Source: Cristatella mucedo (taxonomy: Eukaryota > Bryozoa > Phylactolaemata > Cristatellidae). Taken from it: a stretch of 64,000 nt of DNA. Position numbers and translations under genes: made by a program. Below, one piece after another: positions 1 through 10,806 of the stretch (position 1 is its first letter; every line of letters begins with the position of its first letter). Location: the NCBI GenBank assembly GCA_009760855.2, contig WPIO01000037.1, forward strand, positions 2,920,001 to 2,984,000, in the 5' to 3' direction. Under the pieces are notes generated by a model, which ran no database searches, was not told where the DNA came from, and worked only from the letters and a program-made list of their open reading frames with translations.

Positions 1-495
1 CAGTTCCTGTCGAAGGACGTGCATTACCTGGCGTCGGCGCGCTACATTAATGCGGGCAGCAACTGCATCGGCGCCATCCCGTCGGACATCACTTTCCTGT
101 ACAGGCTCGAGACGCTACTGCTCGACAACAACGATCTGGCGGCGCTGCCGCGACGGATCGAGGATCTTGTCAACTTGACCACGCTACACGTGCAAGAGAA
201 CCTCATTTGCGTATTGCCCGACGGCATTACGAAGCTTCGCAAGCTCGCAGACTTGAACGTGTCGTCGAACAAAATCTTTCTATGGCCAAAGAAGTGGGGA
301 GCGTTCCGGCTAAAGCTTCTCGCGATTAGTCAGGAAGACCAGCGCTCACAAAAGAGACAGCCCAGGCAGTCGGAACCGGCGGCTGCAGACGTCAAATCTG
401 ACAAACGATCGAGCAGTGGCAATGGAACCGCTGGCCCAAAGAAGTCCGCCAAACGGCAGCCGCGAACAAAGGCAGGGAATAAAGGCCAAGCTTGA
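1..495 (+). CDS. Leucine-rich-repeat protein, 3' end (partial)
   Basis: The frame is open from the first base, so the 5' part lies outside the window; it ends at a TGA at 493-495. About 90 residues form four short LRRs of the L-x2-L-x-L-x2-N-x-L-x2-LP type; examples are LETLLLDNNDLAALP and LTTLHVQENLICVLP, ending with LADLNVSSNKI. A basic, Ser/Lys/Arg-rich tail of about 60 residues without LRRs follows. Such short LRR proteins usually act as intracellular protein-binding scaffolds. I cannot name the ortholog: the repeats resemble small LRRC proteins, but the tail is not diagnostic. No intron signal is needed within the visible part. An internal GTG at 19 is not a start, because coding sequence continues upstream of it. 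Confidence 0.75.
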   Translation, partial: QFLSKDVHYLASARYINAGSNCIGAIPSDITFLYRLETLLLDNNDLAALPRRIEDLVNLTTLHVQENLICVLPDGITKLRKLADLNVSSNKIFLWPKKWGAFRLKLLAISQEDQRSQKRQPRQSEPAAADVKSDKRSSSGNGTAGPKKSAKRQPRTKAGNKGQA

Positions 496-934
496 TGATG
501 AAACTGTTCGGCTTGAATTCTTTTGAGCTATCACCAAGACGATGATTGAAGTACGCGATTAACAAGCTGCGAATGTCCTGCTATCTGTGAGCAAACTGAC
601 CCCCTCACGCCCGTGACGTGCTGTGAATCCAAACTCCTTGAGCCATGTCCACTACCCGGATGTCGTTATCTTCGGAGCTACACCGCTAGTATCGACTGCC
701 CGATATAGGAGCCCCGTATCTTACGATCGTTCGTCTCGTCGTGAGAGTTGTGCTCCGCATCTCAGCAAGTCTATTCGCCGAATGCTGCTGGCGCGATTGA
801 GCAGAAATTCGATTGCATTACCGACATTACCAGCCCACGTGCGTTCGTAATTATTTGAATACACACAGGTGGGGCCCATAAAAAATAGTGCGTACCTTCG
901 AGCGGGCTTGCGGTATCGAATCGGGCAGATGGCA
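496..934. other. Non-coding stretch after LRR gene
   Basis: Probable 3' UTR and intergenic DNA of the LRR gene. A short open frame at 623-850 has no recognisable domain. I see no repeat family here. Confidence 0.4.
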
Positions 935-996
935 TCCGGTAGATAGTCTATCTAGATAGATAGTTTATCTAGCATATCTAGATAGTTTATCCAGAT
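935..996. repeat. TAGATA-type short tandem repeat
   Basis: Degenerate tandem copies of TAGATA/TCTAGATAG. The adjacent SPIN element is inserted at its right edge, in the sequence atccagat. Confidence 0.7.
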
Positions 997-1608
997 CAGT
1001 GGTTCTCAACCTTCCCAATGCCGCGACCCTTTAATACAGTTTCTCATGTTATGGCGACCCCCAACCGTAAAATTATTTTCGTTGCTATTTCACAACTGTA
1101 GTTTTGCTACTTTGAATCGTCATGTGAATATTTGATATGCAGGATATTTTTTATTGTCACGGATTGAACATAATTAAAGCATAGACCACGTCCTCGCGAG
1201 ACCATTCGTGAGGCGAGGCTGCTCAAATTCTGATCAAATCTCATGGCCCAGCTTATTAAATAGCAAGGGCGCTATCAGCCACGGGTTAGAATAGTTTGTT
1301 CCTCATAATTATCATAAGGAACTTCTAACATTATCAACTATAATCTAGCCGATTAGTATTCATACCTTCGCCTCCCTACTTACGTAACCCGGCCAATAAT
1401 CTCGCCGGCATTTCAATTTCATCACGCCGGGTACTCGTATGTGGACGTATCTGCAAGTGGGCGGACCCGTTTGAAGACGGATAGGGGAGCGGTGTCTCGG
1501 TTCCCTAAGACCATTGGAAATGCGTGCTTTCCGATGGTCTCAGGCGACTCCTGCGAATGCGTCGTTTGACCCCCAAAGGAATGGCGACCCTCAGGTTGAG
1601 AACTGCTG
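997..1608. mobile_element. SPIN-type hAT element (non-autonomous), about 612 bp
   Basis: The left end reads CAGTGGTTCTCAACCTTCCC, followed by the 'TGCCGCGACCCTTTAATACAG' type subterminal sequence. The right end is the inverted match AGGTTGAGAACTGCTG, preceded by a GTCGTTTGACCCCCAAAGG segment. Both ends match what I know of the SPACE INVADERS (SPIN) hAT family. Flanking octamers atccagat and atctagag match at 6 of 8 positions, consistent with a decayed 8-bp hAT target-site duplication. There is no transposase frame, so this is a non-autonomous copy. The central part, about 1180-1500, is not something I recognise. Confidence 0.85.
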
Positions 1609-3970
1609 ATCTAGAGGGAAGTTTACTCGCACATTGTGCGCAGCTTTGAACTTGCATTCGGTCAGACGAGGGAATGTACACGGTTCGACCTATCGATCAA
1701 TATGCACACACACACACCCAATTTGTGCAGAGCGGACGTGTTGTGCCGGTCCGATTGTGCGACCTGTCCGACTTGCGGGAAATCAGGTTTGTCTTGGCTA
1801 GACTTTCACCCGAGGAAACCAACTTGGATACCTATATACTTGTGTACACAAGTACACTGGTATACGTATGCATGACAGTAGCAGGTGCTTTTAAACGAAT
1901 ATGCATTATAAGCTGAAAATTAACTTAGCTAGACAGTGCTAAGGTCGGACTAAAAGTGAGGCCGAGCCAACTACGGAGCGTAACTATTTGAGACTGGAGA
2001 AAGTTTCCAGCTGTCACCCTTCTTCATGTAATTCCTCCGAAAAATCTTGAGGTTTTGGCATTGAGAGTATCAGCATGGCCACCAAAGTGAACTATTAAAG
2101 AGTAGCTGGTTCTACAGCTTCATGTAGATAGCGGTGGAACGCCTTGGCATTTTAGGTCGTTCTTGCAGCAGTAGGCAATTCGTCATCGCCTGCTGCAGCA
2201 AGCACTCAAACCAGCGCCATAAAAATGAGCAGTGTATCTTGCCGTTGGCCCAAGGTCGGGCTGCAAAAAACATTTCTCAGTAGCAACACCACTTCAAGCA
2301 GACAATAAATGTAGGAGCGGGGTTTTTGAGTGATTGCTTTCACGCCTGAACCTGGCGTAAGGGCTCGTGGCGTCGTTTGTTGTGTAGAAGTAGTACTTCG
2401 ACGATCAGAGAGTAGTGCCTAGCTGCCCCTACAGAAGAGTATCAGTCATTTGAGCATTGCCAGCAGGTTCTTTCCTTTCTCGCAGATCACGGCGTCAAGC
2501 TCCTTTGCTAATTTTAAGGCTGGCGGAGACATGTGCGTCTGATCTCCGTTCTCCGACGGGCAACCGTGCACCATTCCTTTGCAGCCATTCTGACTCGGCT
2601 TTGGCGCTAATGGGATGATGCTGCTGGGTTGGAGCTGAATTAAATGCTGCGGTGGTGAGCAGCGGCGGCGTCGCTGTTTTCGCGACCTCTTAGTGACCTT
2701 CGGAGAGGATGTCAGCCTGTCGGCTTGCTCGAATTGTTGACGTTCCTAGAGCAAAAGACTACTGCAAGGCACATATTCTCGGCGCCAGTGCGAGGGCTCT
2801 GCTTGCCACTTTCATCCGCATCAGCCATTTTCTCCGGCGATTTTCGAGCGAATGTCGACAACAGACCCTGGCCCCATCCCGTCCACAGAATGTGTGCTCT
2901 CCGAAAGAATTCAAATGCTCTCTCGGTTTCACTTGGGTCGGTATACTTCGACTCGTACGATTAATTGGACGGGATGTAGCCGAGGTCGACTGTGCATACG
3001 ATGTTACACACCGAGTAGTGCCCGCTTGCTTGCCAGGCCTGGCTTTTGGCGTACGCAGCAAATTCGTAAAGTGTAGCTATTGGCTCAAGCATTTGGTTGC
3101 TGGAGATCTTGGCGAAATTCTTCATCTCCTACTGTACACAACTTCTTTGCTTACCACCGGCTCGGCCGATTACACTACCGCATTTTAGTAAGTTTGCAAT
3201 CAACCAATGCATTCGTTCTGCCATAAAAAAGCGTAAAACTACTAAATCGCGATTTTAAATACACGTGGGCAGGCAAAATTAGAAAAAAGAGAACGACCGG
3301 ATGTGGGCATTTACAAGGATGTAAGGACGTACAAGCAGGGATAGTCGGCAGCGAGAGAGCAAATGAGAGCATGCTGCGTGCACTACATCCGCTGGAAACT
3401 CCTTCGATCGCAGTGGATGCTCTGGCTCTGCAGGCTTCGTAGGTGCTACACTCTGTGCAACGCCGACTCGCAAGTCCATCGCATTTTCGGCAGGTTCCAA
3501 AGCTGGTCAAACCAAATCGCTGCCACAGCGACATCGGAGCAAGGAAGGAGATTCATCGCTGCTAATAATTCCCGGTATTTGTGAATGCCTTCCGTGCAGG
3601 GCCGCAGAAGCAAACTCGTTGAGATAATTAGATAATCGCATTAGGCCTCCTGTCGCCACACCCACTTTTAAGCGATTACTTGTACCCAGAGCTAACTTGA
3701 AATCACTCAGAAACTGTGTCTCTACCTAGTATGCCCCAAAGCTTGGAACTTGCAGCCAATTTGTTCACATCACGTCGCTTCCTGATTGGACGTTTAGAAA
3801 ACCTATAACCTACCCATTCCGCACAGCCTTTGTTCTGTCCCTGCGAATTGTACTTTCGTGTGGTTTCGCCTGACAAAACTGTACTAGTCAAAACTAAGAC
3901 CCACAGCAGCATGCTTTCGCATAGCGCCCAGTGGATCAGTCTTTTCTTGTGTGCTTTGCTTGCATGAGCA
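1609..3970. other. Unannotated stretch, no supported gene
   Basis: A 480-bp open frame (2709-3188, plus) is accompanied by open frames on the other strand and in other frames. It shows no domain I recognise, and I do not call it. At 3175-3534 (minus) a short frame has a C-x2-C...C-x2-C pattern, too weak to name. Otherwise I see nothing. Confidence 0.4.
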
Positions 3971-3980
3971 CGATACAGAG

Positions 3981-4114
3981 AGCAAGGGGGAGTAAGAAAG
4001 AGATAGAGAGCGAGCGAGAGATAGATGGAGAGAGAGAGAGAGGGAGGGAGGGAGAGAGCTAGCGAGAGAGAGAAAGAGAGTGAGGGAGAGAGAAAGCCAG
4101 AGCGAGAGAGAGAA

Positions 4115-4155
<41 letters not shown>
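3981..4155 (+). repeat. (GA)n purine tract
   Basis: About 175 bp of almost pure GA with occasional C and GGGA variants; simple-sequence repeat. Confidence 0.9.
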
Positions 4156-4162
<7 letters not shown>

Positions 4163-4241
4163 AGAGCAAGCTACTAACCGCCGGGGTCGAACTAACCAGC
4201 ATCCGCTAGCCTAAGCAGGATACCTTGGTTTTCATTAACTA

Positions 4242-4330
4242 TTGGTCATTGGTTTTCTTGTAACGAATTGTCGAGCCCCTGAAGAGATTATATTTTCTTT
4301 GGGCGCTATAGAAAAGACATTATTACATGG
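4242..4330 (+). mobile_element. LINE-A 3' tail fragment
   Basis: Contains the shared tail pattern 'cctgaagagatta...ctttgggcgctata', found at the 3' ends of the L2/CR1-like LINE family A in this window. Confidence 0.6.
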
Positions 4331-4559
4331 GGCCGAAGCTTTACTTTTCCCTGACCAGCCAATCGTAGCTGCCGGTTTCTTCTTTCCTCCTGGAGGGAAG
4401 ATTGGCAGCATGCCAGGCCTTCAGCTCGCTATGCTGCTGATGCCAGCCGTCTTTGTCTACAATATCGGCCACATTGACAAAACTACAACAACCCAGTCTT
4501 GGGATTAGCAATTTTTTACTAGACCCGCTTCGCCCACCTCCAATCGATTAACTTGAAAA

Positions 4560-4840
4560 AGGCCGGGGCAACGGTTCTATTTATCACAGCATTTAGTAGT
4601 GGGTCCATGTGATGTAATTTACCTGCTTATGCATGCTGACACTGTGCTCGATGCCACTAACCATGTTTAGATTCCGCCCCAGTGCATGTCACTCCTAACC
4701 ATGTCATGCTTGTTGTCATTGAACAAGCTACCACTAACCATTCGATCATGCTTCTTTTGCAGCAAATGTGAAGTGCCTAAGAAGAGATTCAAATTCCCTG
4801 AGGGCGCTATAACAAATATATTATTATTATTATTATTGTG
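4560..4840 (+). mobile_element. LINE-A 3' end with ATT tail
   Basis: Carries the motif 'aagtgcctaagaagagatt' and then 'ctgagggcgctata', ending in (ATT)n. The upstream part repeats the 'catgctgacactgtg...ccactaacca' sequence seen before the tail of the LINE at 25.3-26.7 kb. Confidence 0.75.
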
Positions 4841-5340
4841 GGTCCCTTTTTCAAGTTCTACGCCGAGCGTTTGGTAACAGCTTATCGGATAGGCATACTA
4901 CACAGCCTTCGATTTGAAATTCCTTTCAAATTATACATACACTTTAAGGAGCAATAAGCTAACGAGCGACTCAAGCAGCATAAGGACCATGTAATCAGGT
5001 GACACACTTGCCTCCTAAGCCTCACATCGGCAAAATGTACTGCAGACTTCTCCCAAGAAAGGCCTCCTTACCCCGTCGTATTGGTAGGTCATCCCTCTCA
5101 GTAGACAGTGAGGACCTGGTCACCATTCACACTGTGGAGGTCTGAGCCTAGCCCAGCCCTTGACGATTACTCCATTTGATAGCAGTACAGTGCTATTTCC
5201 ATGGATGGCCCTTCCCAACTAATGGCAGTGTATACATTCGAATCTTTTTATTCCATAAACAAATAAGTAGTACAAAAAAGTGGCAACTGCAGCTTATACT
5301 CACAGTTCAGACGGAAGCAGTCAGAGCAAAAATGGTCTAA
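4841..5340. other. Unannotated stretch
   Basis: No recognisable gene or repeat family in this 500-bp interval. Confidence 0.35.
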
Positions 5341-5463
5341 CGAGTGGATGTGCTGAAACCTGGATACTCATTCTCACTCTCTGTCTCCCCCCTCTCTCTT
5401 ATTCTTTTATATATTATTATTTATATATATTTATATTTATATATATATATTATTCTTATTCTC

Positions 5464-5736
<273 letters not shown>

Positions 5737-5892
5737 CTCTCTGTCTCTCACCTTCCCTTCCTCTCTCTTTCTCTGGAAGTGAATTCCGTCAGTGGAAGCT
5801 TGCAAGACCGATACCCGGAGCCCGAAAACAGGCTAGAACCACGGCTTGATTTCAGTGGTTCATCGCACAAGGGAAACCGTCGGAGCGTCAGA

Positions 5893-5985
5893 ATGACGTG
5901 TACCACGGAGTCCGAGTCACCCCGCCAGTGAGGATCGTTGTCGTTGAGCCGCTTCGCTTTCCCAGTGATCATCAGCTTCACCAAG
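5893..5985 (-). pseudogene. CNNM: CNNM copy B exon 9 remnant
   Basis: Retains only the KLMIT segment and what follows, aligning with the end of copy A exon 9. The LEDIIEEL part of CBS-2 is gone; the 18-bp minisatellite abuts the remnant. Confidence 0.75.
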
Positions 5986-6107
5986 GCCCCAACCCTCACC
6001 AAGGCCCCAACCCTCACCAAGGCCCCAACCCTCACCAAGGCCCCAACCCTCACCAAGGCCCCAACCCTCACCAAGGCCCCAACCCCCACCAAGGCCCCAA
6101 CCCTCAC
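5977..6107 (+). repeat. 18-bp minisatellite, about 7 copies
   Basis: Unit CACCAAGGCCCCAACCCT, nearly perfect, one CCCCCA variant. It keeps frame (6 residues per unit, VRVGAL on the minus strand) and sits where CNNM copy B should encode the CBS-2 core. Confidence 0.95.
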
Positions 6108-6205
6108 GATGGCTGACCGAGCGAGGGGTTCCAAGCGACGGCCAGGCTGTACTCGTGCAGAAGCAGAAGCAGAGGCAGGCTGCCTGCCTGCCTGCCTGCC
6201 TCTGC

Positions 6206-6249
6206 CTCTGCTGCCGCTGAGTCGTCCCTCTTCACGAGTGCCACGTGAC
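6206..6249 (-). pseudogene. CNNM: CNNM copy B exon 8 remnant
   Basis: Homolog of the 38-bp microexon of copy A (HVALVKRDD versus HLALVKKDG). It is about 6 bp longer, and the donor is GC instead of GT. Confidence 0.7.
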
Positions 6250-6475
6250 CTTGAGGAAAAAGATGACAAAAACAGGTCGAGGACGAGCGATCCAAGCTAG
6301 CCGTCCTACGCCGGTCGACCATTTGACATAAAAAACCTCAGCTCGGCCGTGCGCGGCTGCACTGCTGGCACTGCTACCAATAGGGCATGTGACAGTCGAG
6401 TTCGCACGCAGCCTCAGCAGGCTAGCACACCCACTAGAGCAGCAGCAGCAGCGCTGGCTGCTGCAAGCAAGTAAC

Positions 6476-6688
6476 TTTTGCCCAGCTGGAACTGGTACAG
6501 CAGGTCGTACAAGGGCGTGCCTTTGCCGACCACTGGTATTGGCCGTACTGCCTGCGTGTTGGTCAGCTGACGCACAGTGAGCCTCTCCTCCGGCCGAAGC
6601 CTCAGCAGTGCCTTCACGATTTGCAGCAACACGATCTTCTTCCGGTCATATTCGTATATCGGTATTCGAGAGTGAGTGAGTGAGTGAG
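6476..6688 (-). pseudogene. CNNM: CNNM copy B exon 7 remnant
   Basis: Encodes IVKALLRLRPEERLTVRQL and PLYDLLYQFQLGK. An (ACTC)n expansion near the 5' end makes it 8 bp longer than copy A (213 versus 205), which shifts the frame. Confidence 0.9.
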
Positions 6689-6842
6689 CTATGAAGAAAT
6701 GATGGTCACATCATGCAGATGCAGACAGCACGGGCCGAGCTAGTACGGGCCGCCACCGTAGCAGCAGCAGCTGCTGGTCAGCATCGAGGTACTGACAAGA
6801 TGGAAATGCAGCCACCCACAAGCCGGACCATGCAATAAATAA

Positions 6843-7030
6843 GTACTAGCTGATTTAACAGCCTCTTTCTGTATAGCGACAGAAGAACCTTTACGGCTAT
6901 CACCACCGCTTGGAGTGGCGATAAAGGATCGCCCATCACAGGATTCGAACCCACGACCTCGGGGCCGAGGTTGTAAAAAGCAACCGCTTTACCTAGTGAG
7001 CCATTACGGCGGCGACCACCACACCACGTG
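6843..7030 (-). mobile_element. SINE-2 (tRNA-derived)
   Basis: On the minus strand it has a tRNA-like B box in the context GTCGTGGGTTCGAATCC, then the body 'gataaagg...' and the tail 'TCTGTCGCTAT...AGGCTGTTAAATCAGCTA'. Same family as the elements at 13.0, 16.3, 32.3 and 52.6 kb. Confidence 0.8.
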
Positions 7031-7224
7031 AGGCCAACTTAATAATACTTTTCTGCTAAGACATTTAGCAAACTACAAAAATCTAATTGAATTCTGTAAA
7101 ACCCGAAGCCGGATACGTGGACGAATAAACTCGCCTTCCACCACCAAGCGCTACTTACTAGTGTTTCTTGTCCATTGAAGGGTTTTCGTCATCATATGAA
7201 CCGCATATTAATGGGGGCTTCATT

Positions 7225-7305
7225 TACAGCGTCTGTGAAGTGCCTACGAAGGGATTACGCTCTGTGAGGATGCTATACAAATGCTTTACCTTTATTATAA
7301 GTGCC
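7225..7305 (+). mobile_element. LINE-A/SINE-1 tail fragment
   Basis: Motif 'gaagtgcctacgaagggatta', then 'ctgtgaggatgctatacaaat'-type tail. Confidence 0.6.
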
Positions 7306-7309
7306 ATTC

Positions 7310-7745
7310 AGCAGCCCTTACTTGCAGGTCTTCCGGCCTAAGCAATGAAGCACTTATAGAGACTGCAAAGCTCTGCAGCTGGGCTTATCATGTGTCGTGT
7401 GAGTCACAGCTGTCACGTTAGACTACTTCTCATCAACCTGCGAGCTGACTCCCTATCGTGCACTGTATTACCTTCGAAGCTTGGTCACTCGCTTGAAAGT
7501 TCCTTCATTCTTTTGCTCTGACCTAGCTACCTATCCGAAATACTTCATATCCAGGCTTTGCAGCGTAACACCACTATACTGACTTTAGCTGTGCCTCTGA
7601 CCAATCTCAAATCCTTTGGAGACTTTGCCTTCAGTTCATATGCTCCCAACACCTAGAACTCACTCACTAATTTCATCCCGACATCACCTGATATGACAAC
7701 ATTTATAAAGAGGCTAGCAATTCACCTACTCCTCAAAGGAATTTG
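7310..7745 (+). mobile_element. LINE-A C-terminal fragment
   Basis: Frameshifted translation matches the C-terminal part of the LINE-A ORF (LLAGLPA-type start, later FGDFAFSSYAPN and NSLTNFIPTSP). Decayed. Confidence 0.65.
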
Positions 7746-8030
7746 CTCCATCCACGTGAACTGTCCTGTGAATGCCCAAGCATGCTGACATTGCGAACGC
7801 CAACAGAGTTGTCAGGATCCCCCATTCGCATCGCACGCCGCACAACAGAAACGTGTCTCGCGACGGTTGGTCTAGCCGCCGGACCCCCGTTGGTAGACTT
7901 TGGATCAGGAAGATTTGGCAACGGTGCAGAAAAGAACGTCCGAGCGCATGAATGCACTGCTGGGCCGCTTGTAACCGCTGTATCGCTTTGCTATCATTAT
8001 CCAAAACGGAGCAAGCTGGATGGATTTACG

Positions 8031-8033
<3 letters not shown>

Positions 8034-8062
<29 letters not shown>
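8034..8062 (+). repeat. (GA)n microsatellite
   Basis: Short uninterrupted GA tract. Confidence 0.9.
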
Positions 8063-8065
<3 letters not shown>

Positions 8066-8783
8066 TTCCTACGAAGGAGAGGGCCAGGGCGATCGCAGCT
8101 CTACGTGGCTACAAGTGGAAGGAGTCGCAGCAGCCGCCAAATCGTGCGTGTGAGCTGCCAAAGCCACGTTAGAAGGTGCGTGAGCTGCTGCTGAACCAAG
8201 CAGCTAGATACCCGATGCCTGCTGACAACCAGCTAGCTAGCTAGCCGGGCTGCTGACGCACCGAGTGACCACACAGGGACCGGGCTGCTGTTCTAGCAGG
8301 TTGCACGAGATGCCGCCTGCATTCCCACGACTCCTAAGCAAAACTATCTACGAGAACATGAATTGCTAAGTCGTCTCATTGGCAACAATGCAACACAACC
8401 ACAATCTGCTATCTGAAAGAGAACGTCGCGTTGGATTGCTTTGTTGCGTAGGCAAGCAAACGGAAGCCAAAGGGCCAGCCACACTGTGTCGTGTCCTCAT
8501 AACATACACAGGAGACAGCTCAGTGGGTGGGCCTAATACACGCCAACAAAGGCAGCCAGCCCACGCGTTGCGGGCACAAAAGTGCGAGCACGCTAGACAC
8601 GTGCACAAAAGGAAGAGGAAGGAGAAGAGTGGAGAGCATCGAAGAGCTCGCCGCACGCAAGACACGCGACACGCCGAGCGACAAACACGGCAACTTCTCT
8701 GCGGCGGAAATGGGCTCCTCTGAAGCATCTCCTCTGTCGCCAATCGGAGCCGTCGGCGGCGCCACACAACAGCAAGTGCTGAC

Positions 8784-8891
8784 CTTGCAAAGCATCCTAG
8801 CGTCAAGTTTCTCTTCGACGCCGATCATGAACGCCTTATCGATGCCGATCATGGCGTGTCGTGCAGTCTTCCGGGTCATCTCTAGCGAACC
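8784..8891 (-). pseudogene. CNNM: CNNM copy B exon 6, still open
   Basis: Exactly 108 bp, 36 codons, as in copy A: SLEMTRKTARHAMIGI, then LDARMLCK. CAG acceptor and GTCAGC donor are intact. It encodes the first half of CBS domain 1. Confidence 0.9.
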
Positions 8892-9019
8892 CTGAAGCGG
8901 CAGCGAGGACCTCGTAAGCACGGGCAGCAAAACAAACTGCTGCGCGGGTCTGTAAAAAGCAACAAGTACAGTACTGAATGGGCTCTTTGTTTTAGCACTT
9001 TCAATATTAACGAATGACA

Positions 9020-9110
9020 TGTCGTTTCGTACAGCACCCTAAGAGAACGAAGTCTCTATCTATCTGGGCACTCTATAGCTTGCAGCAAGAGAATCAATAC
9101 CCAAGCGTTA
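9020..9110 (-). mobile_element. LINE-A-type 3' tail
   Basis: Reverse-oriented tail 'caccctaagagaacgaagtctct...gcactctatagcttgcagc', the family's terminal signature. Confidence 0.55.
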
Positions 9111-9790
9111 GAGACATGCATGATACTAAGGGAACACGTCCAAGCAAGTATCATGCTCAGGCCAAAATGCCCAAATCAAACATGAAAACACTCATGGCCT
9201 CCGGTTAGAGTGAGACCTGTGGCCAGTAACAAGAGCTAAATTGTGCACAATTGAGCATGAAAAAACACAGGAGCTAAAGTGGACAGTTTTCACTTGAGCG
9301 AATGGAAGGCCGAGTGGAACGTGTGGTGCCTTCTCGGCTGAGACTTACGATTTCAATTTAGCTCGAGGGGTGGTGAGCTGACAGGCTGAGGAGCAGGCGG
9401 TGCAAGAGAGCACGTCCGAGGAGCAAGCAGATCGGATGGGTCAATGTCAATAGGTCAAGGCAGGCGAAAGCGAATGAAGCGAGCTGTAAGCCACACCGAA
9501 GATCTTAAAATCGATTCAATGCGTGATAGAGAGCCAGTGATGCCCTGTCAGAAGTGGTGTGCTTCGGGTGGCAGCTATGCCGTTGACTAATAGGTGCATA
9601 CTCCGTGAATGTATCAGTGCGGTGAGCAGTCGGTAGGCATACTTTTTGCACACTTGCGGGATCATACTAACAGGAGTATTCTTACATGCACACACGCACA
9701 AGGGAGTACTCATTGCATGGAGAGAACGGGAGAGAATGAGATTATAAGCATCGCTGGCAGGGTTTCTTAAGGTCGTCGAACGAAGAGCAC

Positions 9791-9821
<31 letters not shown>

Positions 9822-10540
9822 CACAAAGATGCCAAAAAAGCCTTTTTTGAGTGACCTTAAGATCCTAGGCTGCTCGAGGATCTATCGAAAGCGCTTAGCG
9901 CTGCGCCCGTGCAAAAGGTGAGTCGACACAGGGCGAGGGAATCAGACCTCTGGTCAGACCAATTACTAAGCGGTTCTGCCCAGAGTGCAGCTGTAGCAGC
10001 AGCCTCGGCCTCGACCTAAAAGCTAGCTACGCTCGAAAGTGTAAACGAGAAAAATGTTAGGAAAAGTCAAAGCAGTTCTCTTAGGTATATCGGAAAGAGT
10101 TCAGGAGGCCTCGGCTCACTTCTAATGGGATGAGATGCTCGGCACGGAAAGAGCAGAATGACCTCTGGCACGCCACTTCCGGCACGTGTGGCCACAAGAG
10201 ATGAGGTCAATGGTCTGCCTACTCTTTAGTGAGAACTGAGCACACGCTGTCATACAGACAAAAACAGTTGCAGTGCGCTTCTTTAACAGCCCCTGGGACA
10301 TCGCTTTGCAGCGTAGGTAGGACGAAGGTCAGGTCGTCCTAGATACAAGCGACTTAAAAAAAACTCTTCAGGTTAAAACCTCGGAATGCAATTGTGAGAT
10401 TCTCTGGCTAGTGACCGAGATGAACATTTGCATTTGGAGACAAACCAAGAGCCACGGCGGCCAACATCACCGAGTGACCTTATTACTGGGTTAGAGTCCT
10501 AGTTAGGCTCTGGCAATTCACTATCCAGATCGTGGGTGTG
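9111..10540. other. Unannotated stretch (CNNM copy B intron)
   Basis: No gene recognised. It contains a short GA tract near 9796-9821. Expected to hold the copy B equivalent of exon 5, which I could not find. Confidence 0.35.
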
Positions 10541-10544
10541 AGTG

Positions 10545-10662
10545 CCGCAGCAGCAGCATTGGGTGATCCTTAGTTGCCCACTACAAGCAGGGCGATAGCC
10601 GCCAAGGGTCTTCTGCCGCTGCTCCAAATGAGGCTGTTCGATCAGCCAATATATAACTTATT
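10545..10662 (+). mobile_element. SINE-2 tail portion
   Basis: Matches the SINE-2 body and tail: 'gggcgatagccgccaagg', 'tcttctgccgctgctccaaat', 'gaggctgttcgatcagc'. Confidence 0.65.
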
Positions 10663-10806
10663 TGCATAGGACCCTAAGAGACCTTAATCTCTGTTCATGC
10701 ACTTCGCATTTGCCACGCGAGGCTCGAGCCAACAACCTCGGTCATAAAATACATTCACCTTGACCTCGGTCGTTAAAGGCGAGCACCTTAACCACCATGC
10801 CAAACC
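10663..10806 (-). mobile_element. SINE-1 (tRNA head, LINE-A-like tail)
   Basis: Minus-strand copy: tail 'accctaagagaccttaatctctgttcatgcactt', B-box region 'ggctcgagccaacaacctcgg' and A-box region 'cttaaccaccatgccaaacc'. Confidence 0.75.

Noticed and set aside
2709-3188. 159-codon plus-strand open frame
   Set aside because: Open frames overlap it on several frames and both strands, and no domain is visible; not separable from chance.
3175-3534. Cys-rich minus-strand frame with two C-x2-C pairs
   Set aside because: Spacing fits no zinc-finger family I can name, and there is no supporting context.
6900-7010. Possible tRNA gene from A and B boxes
   Set aside because: No acceptor or anticodon stem pairing; the sequence continues into the conserved SINE-2 body present at many sites.
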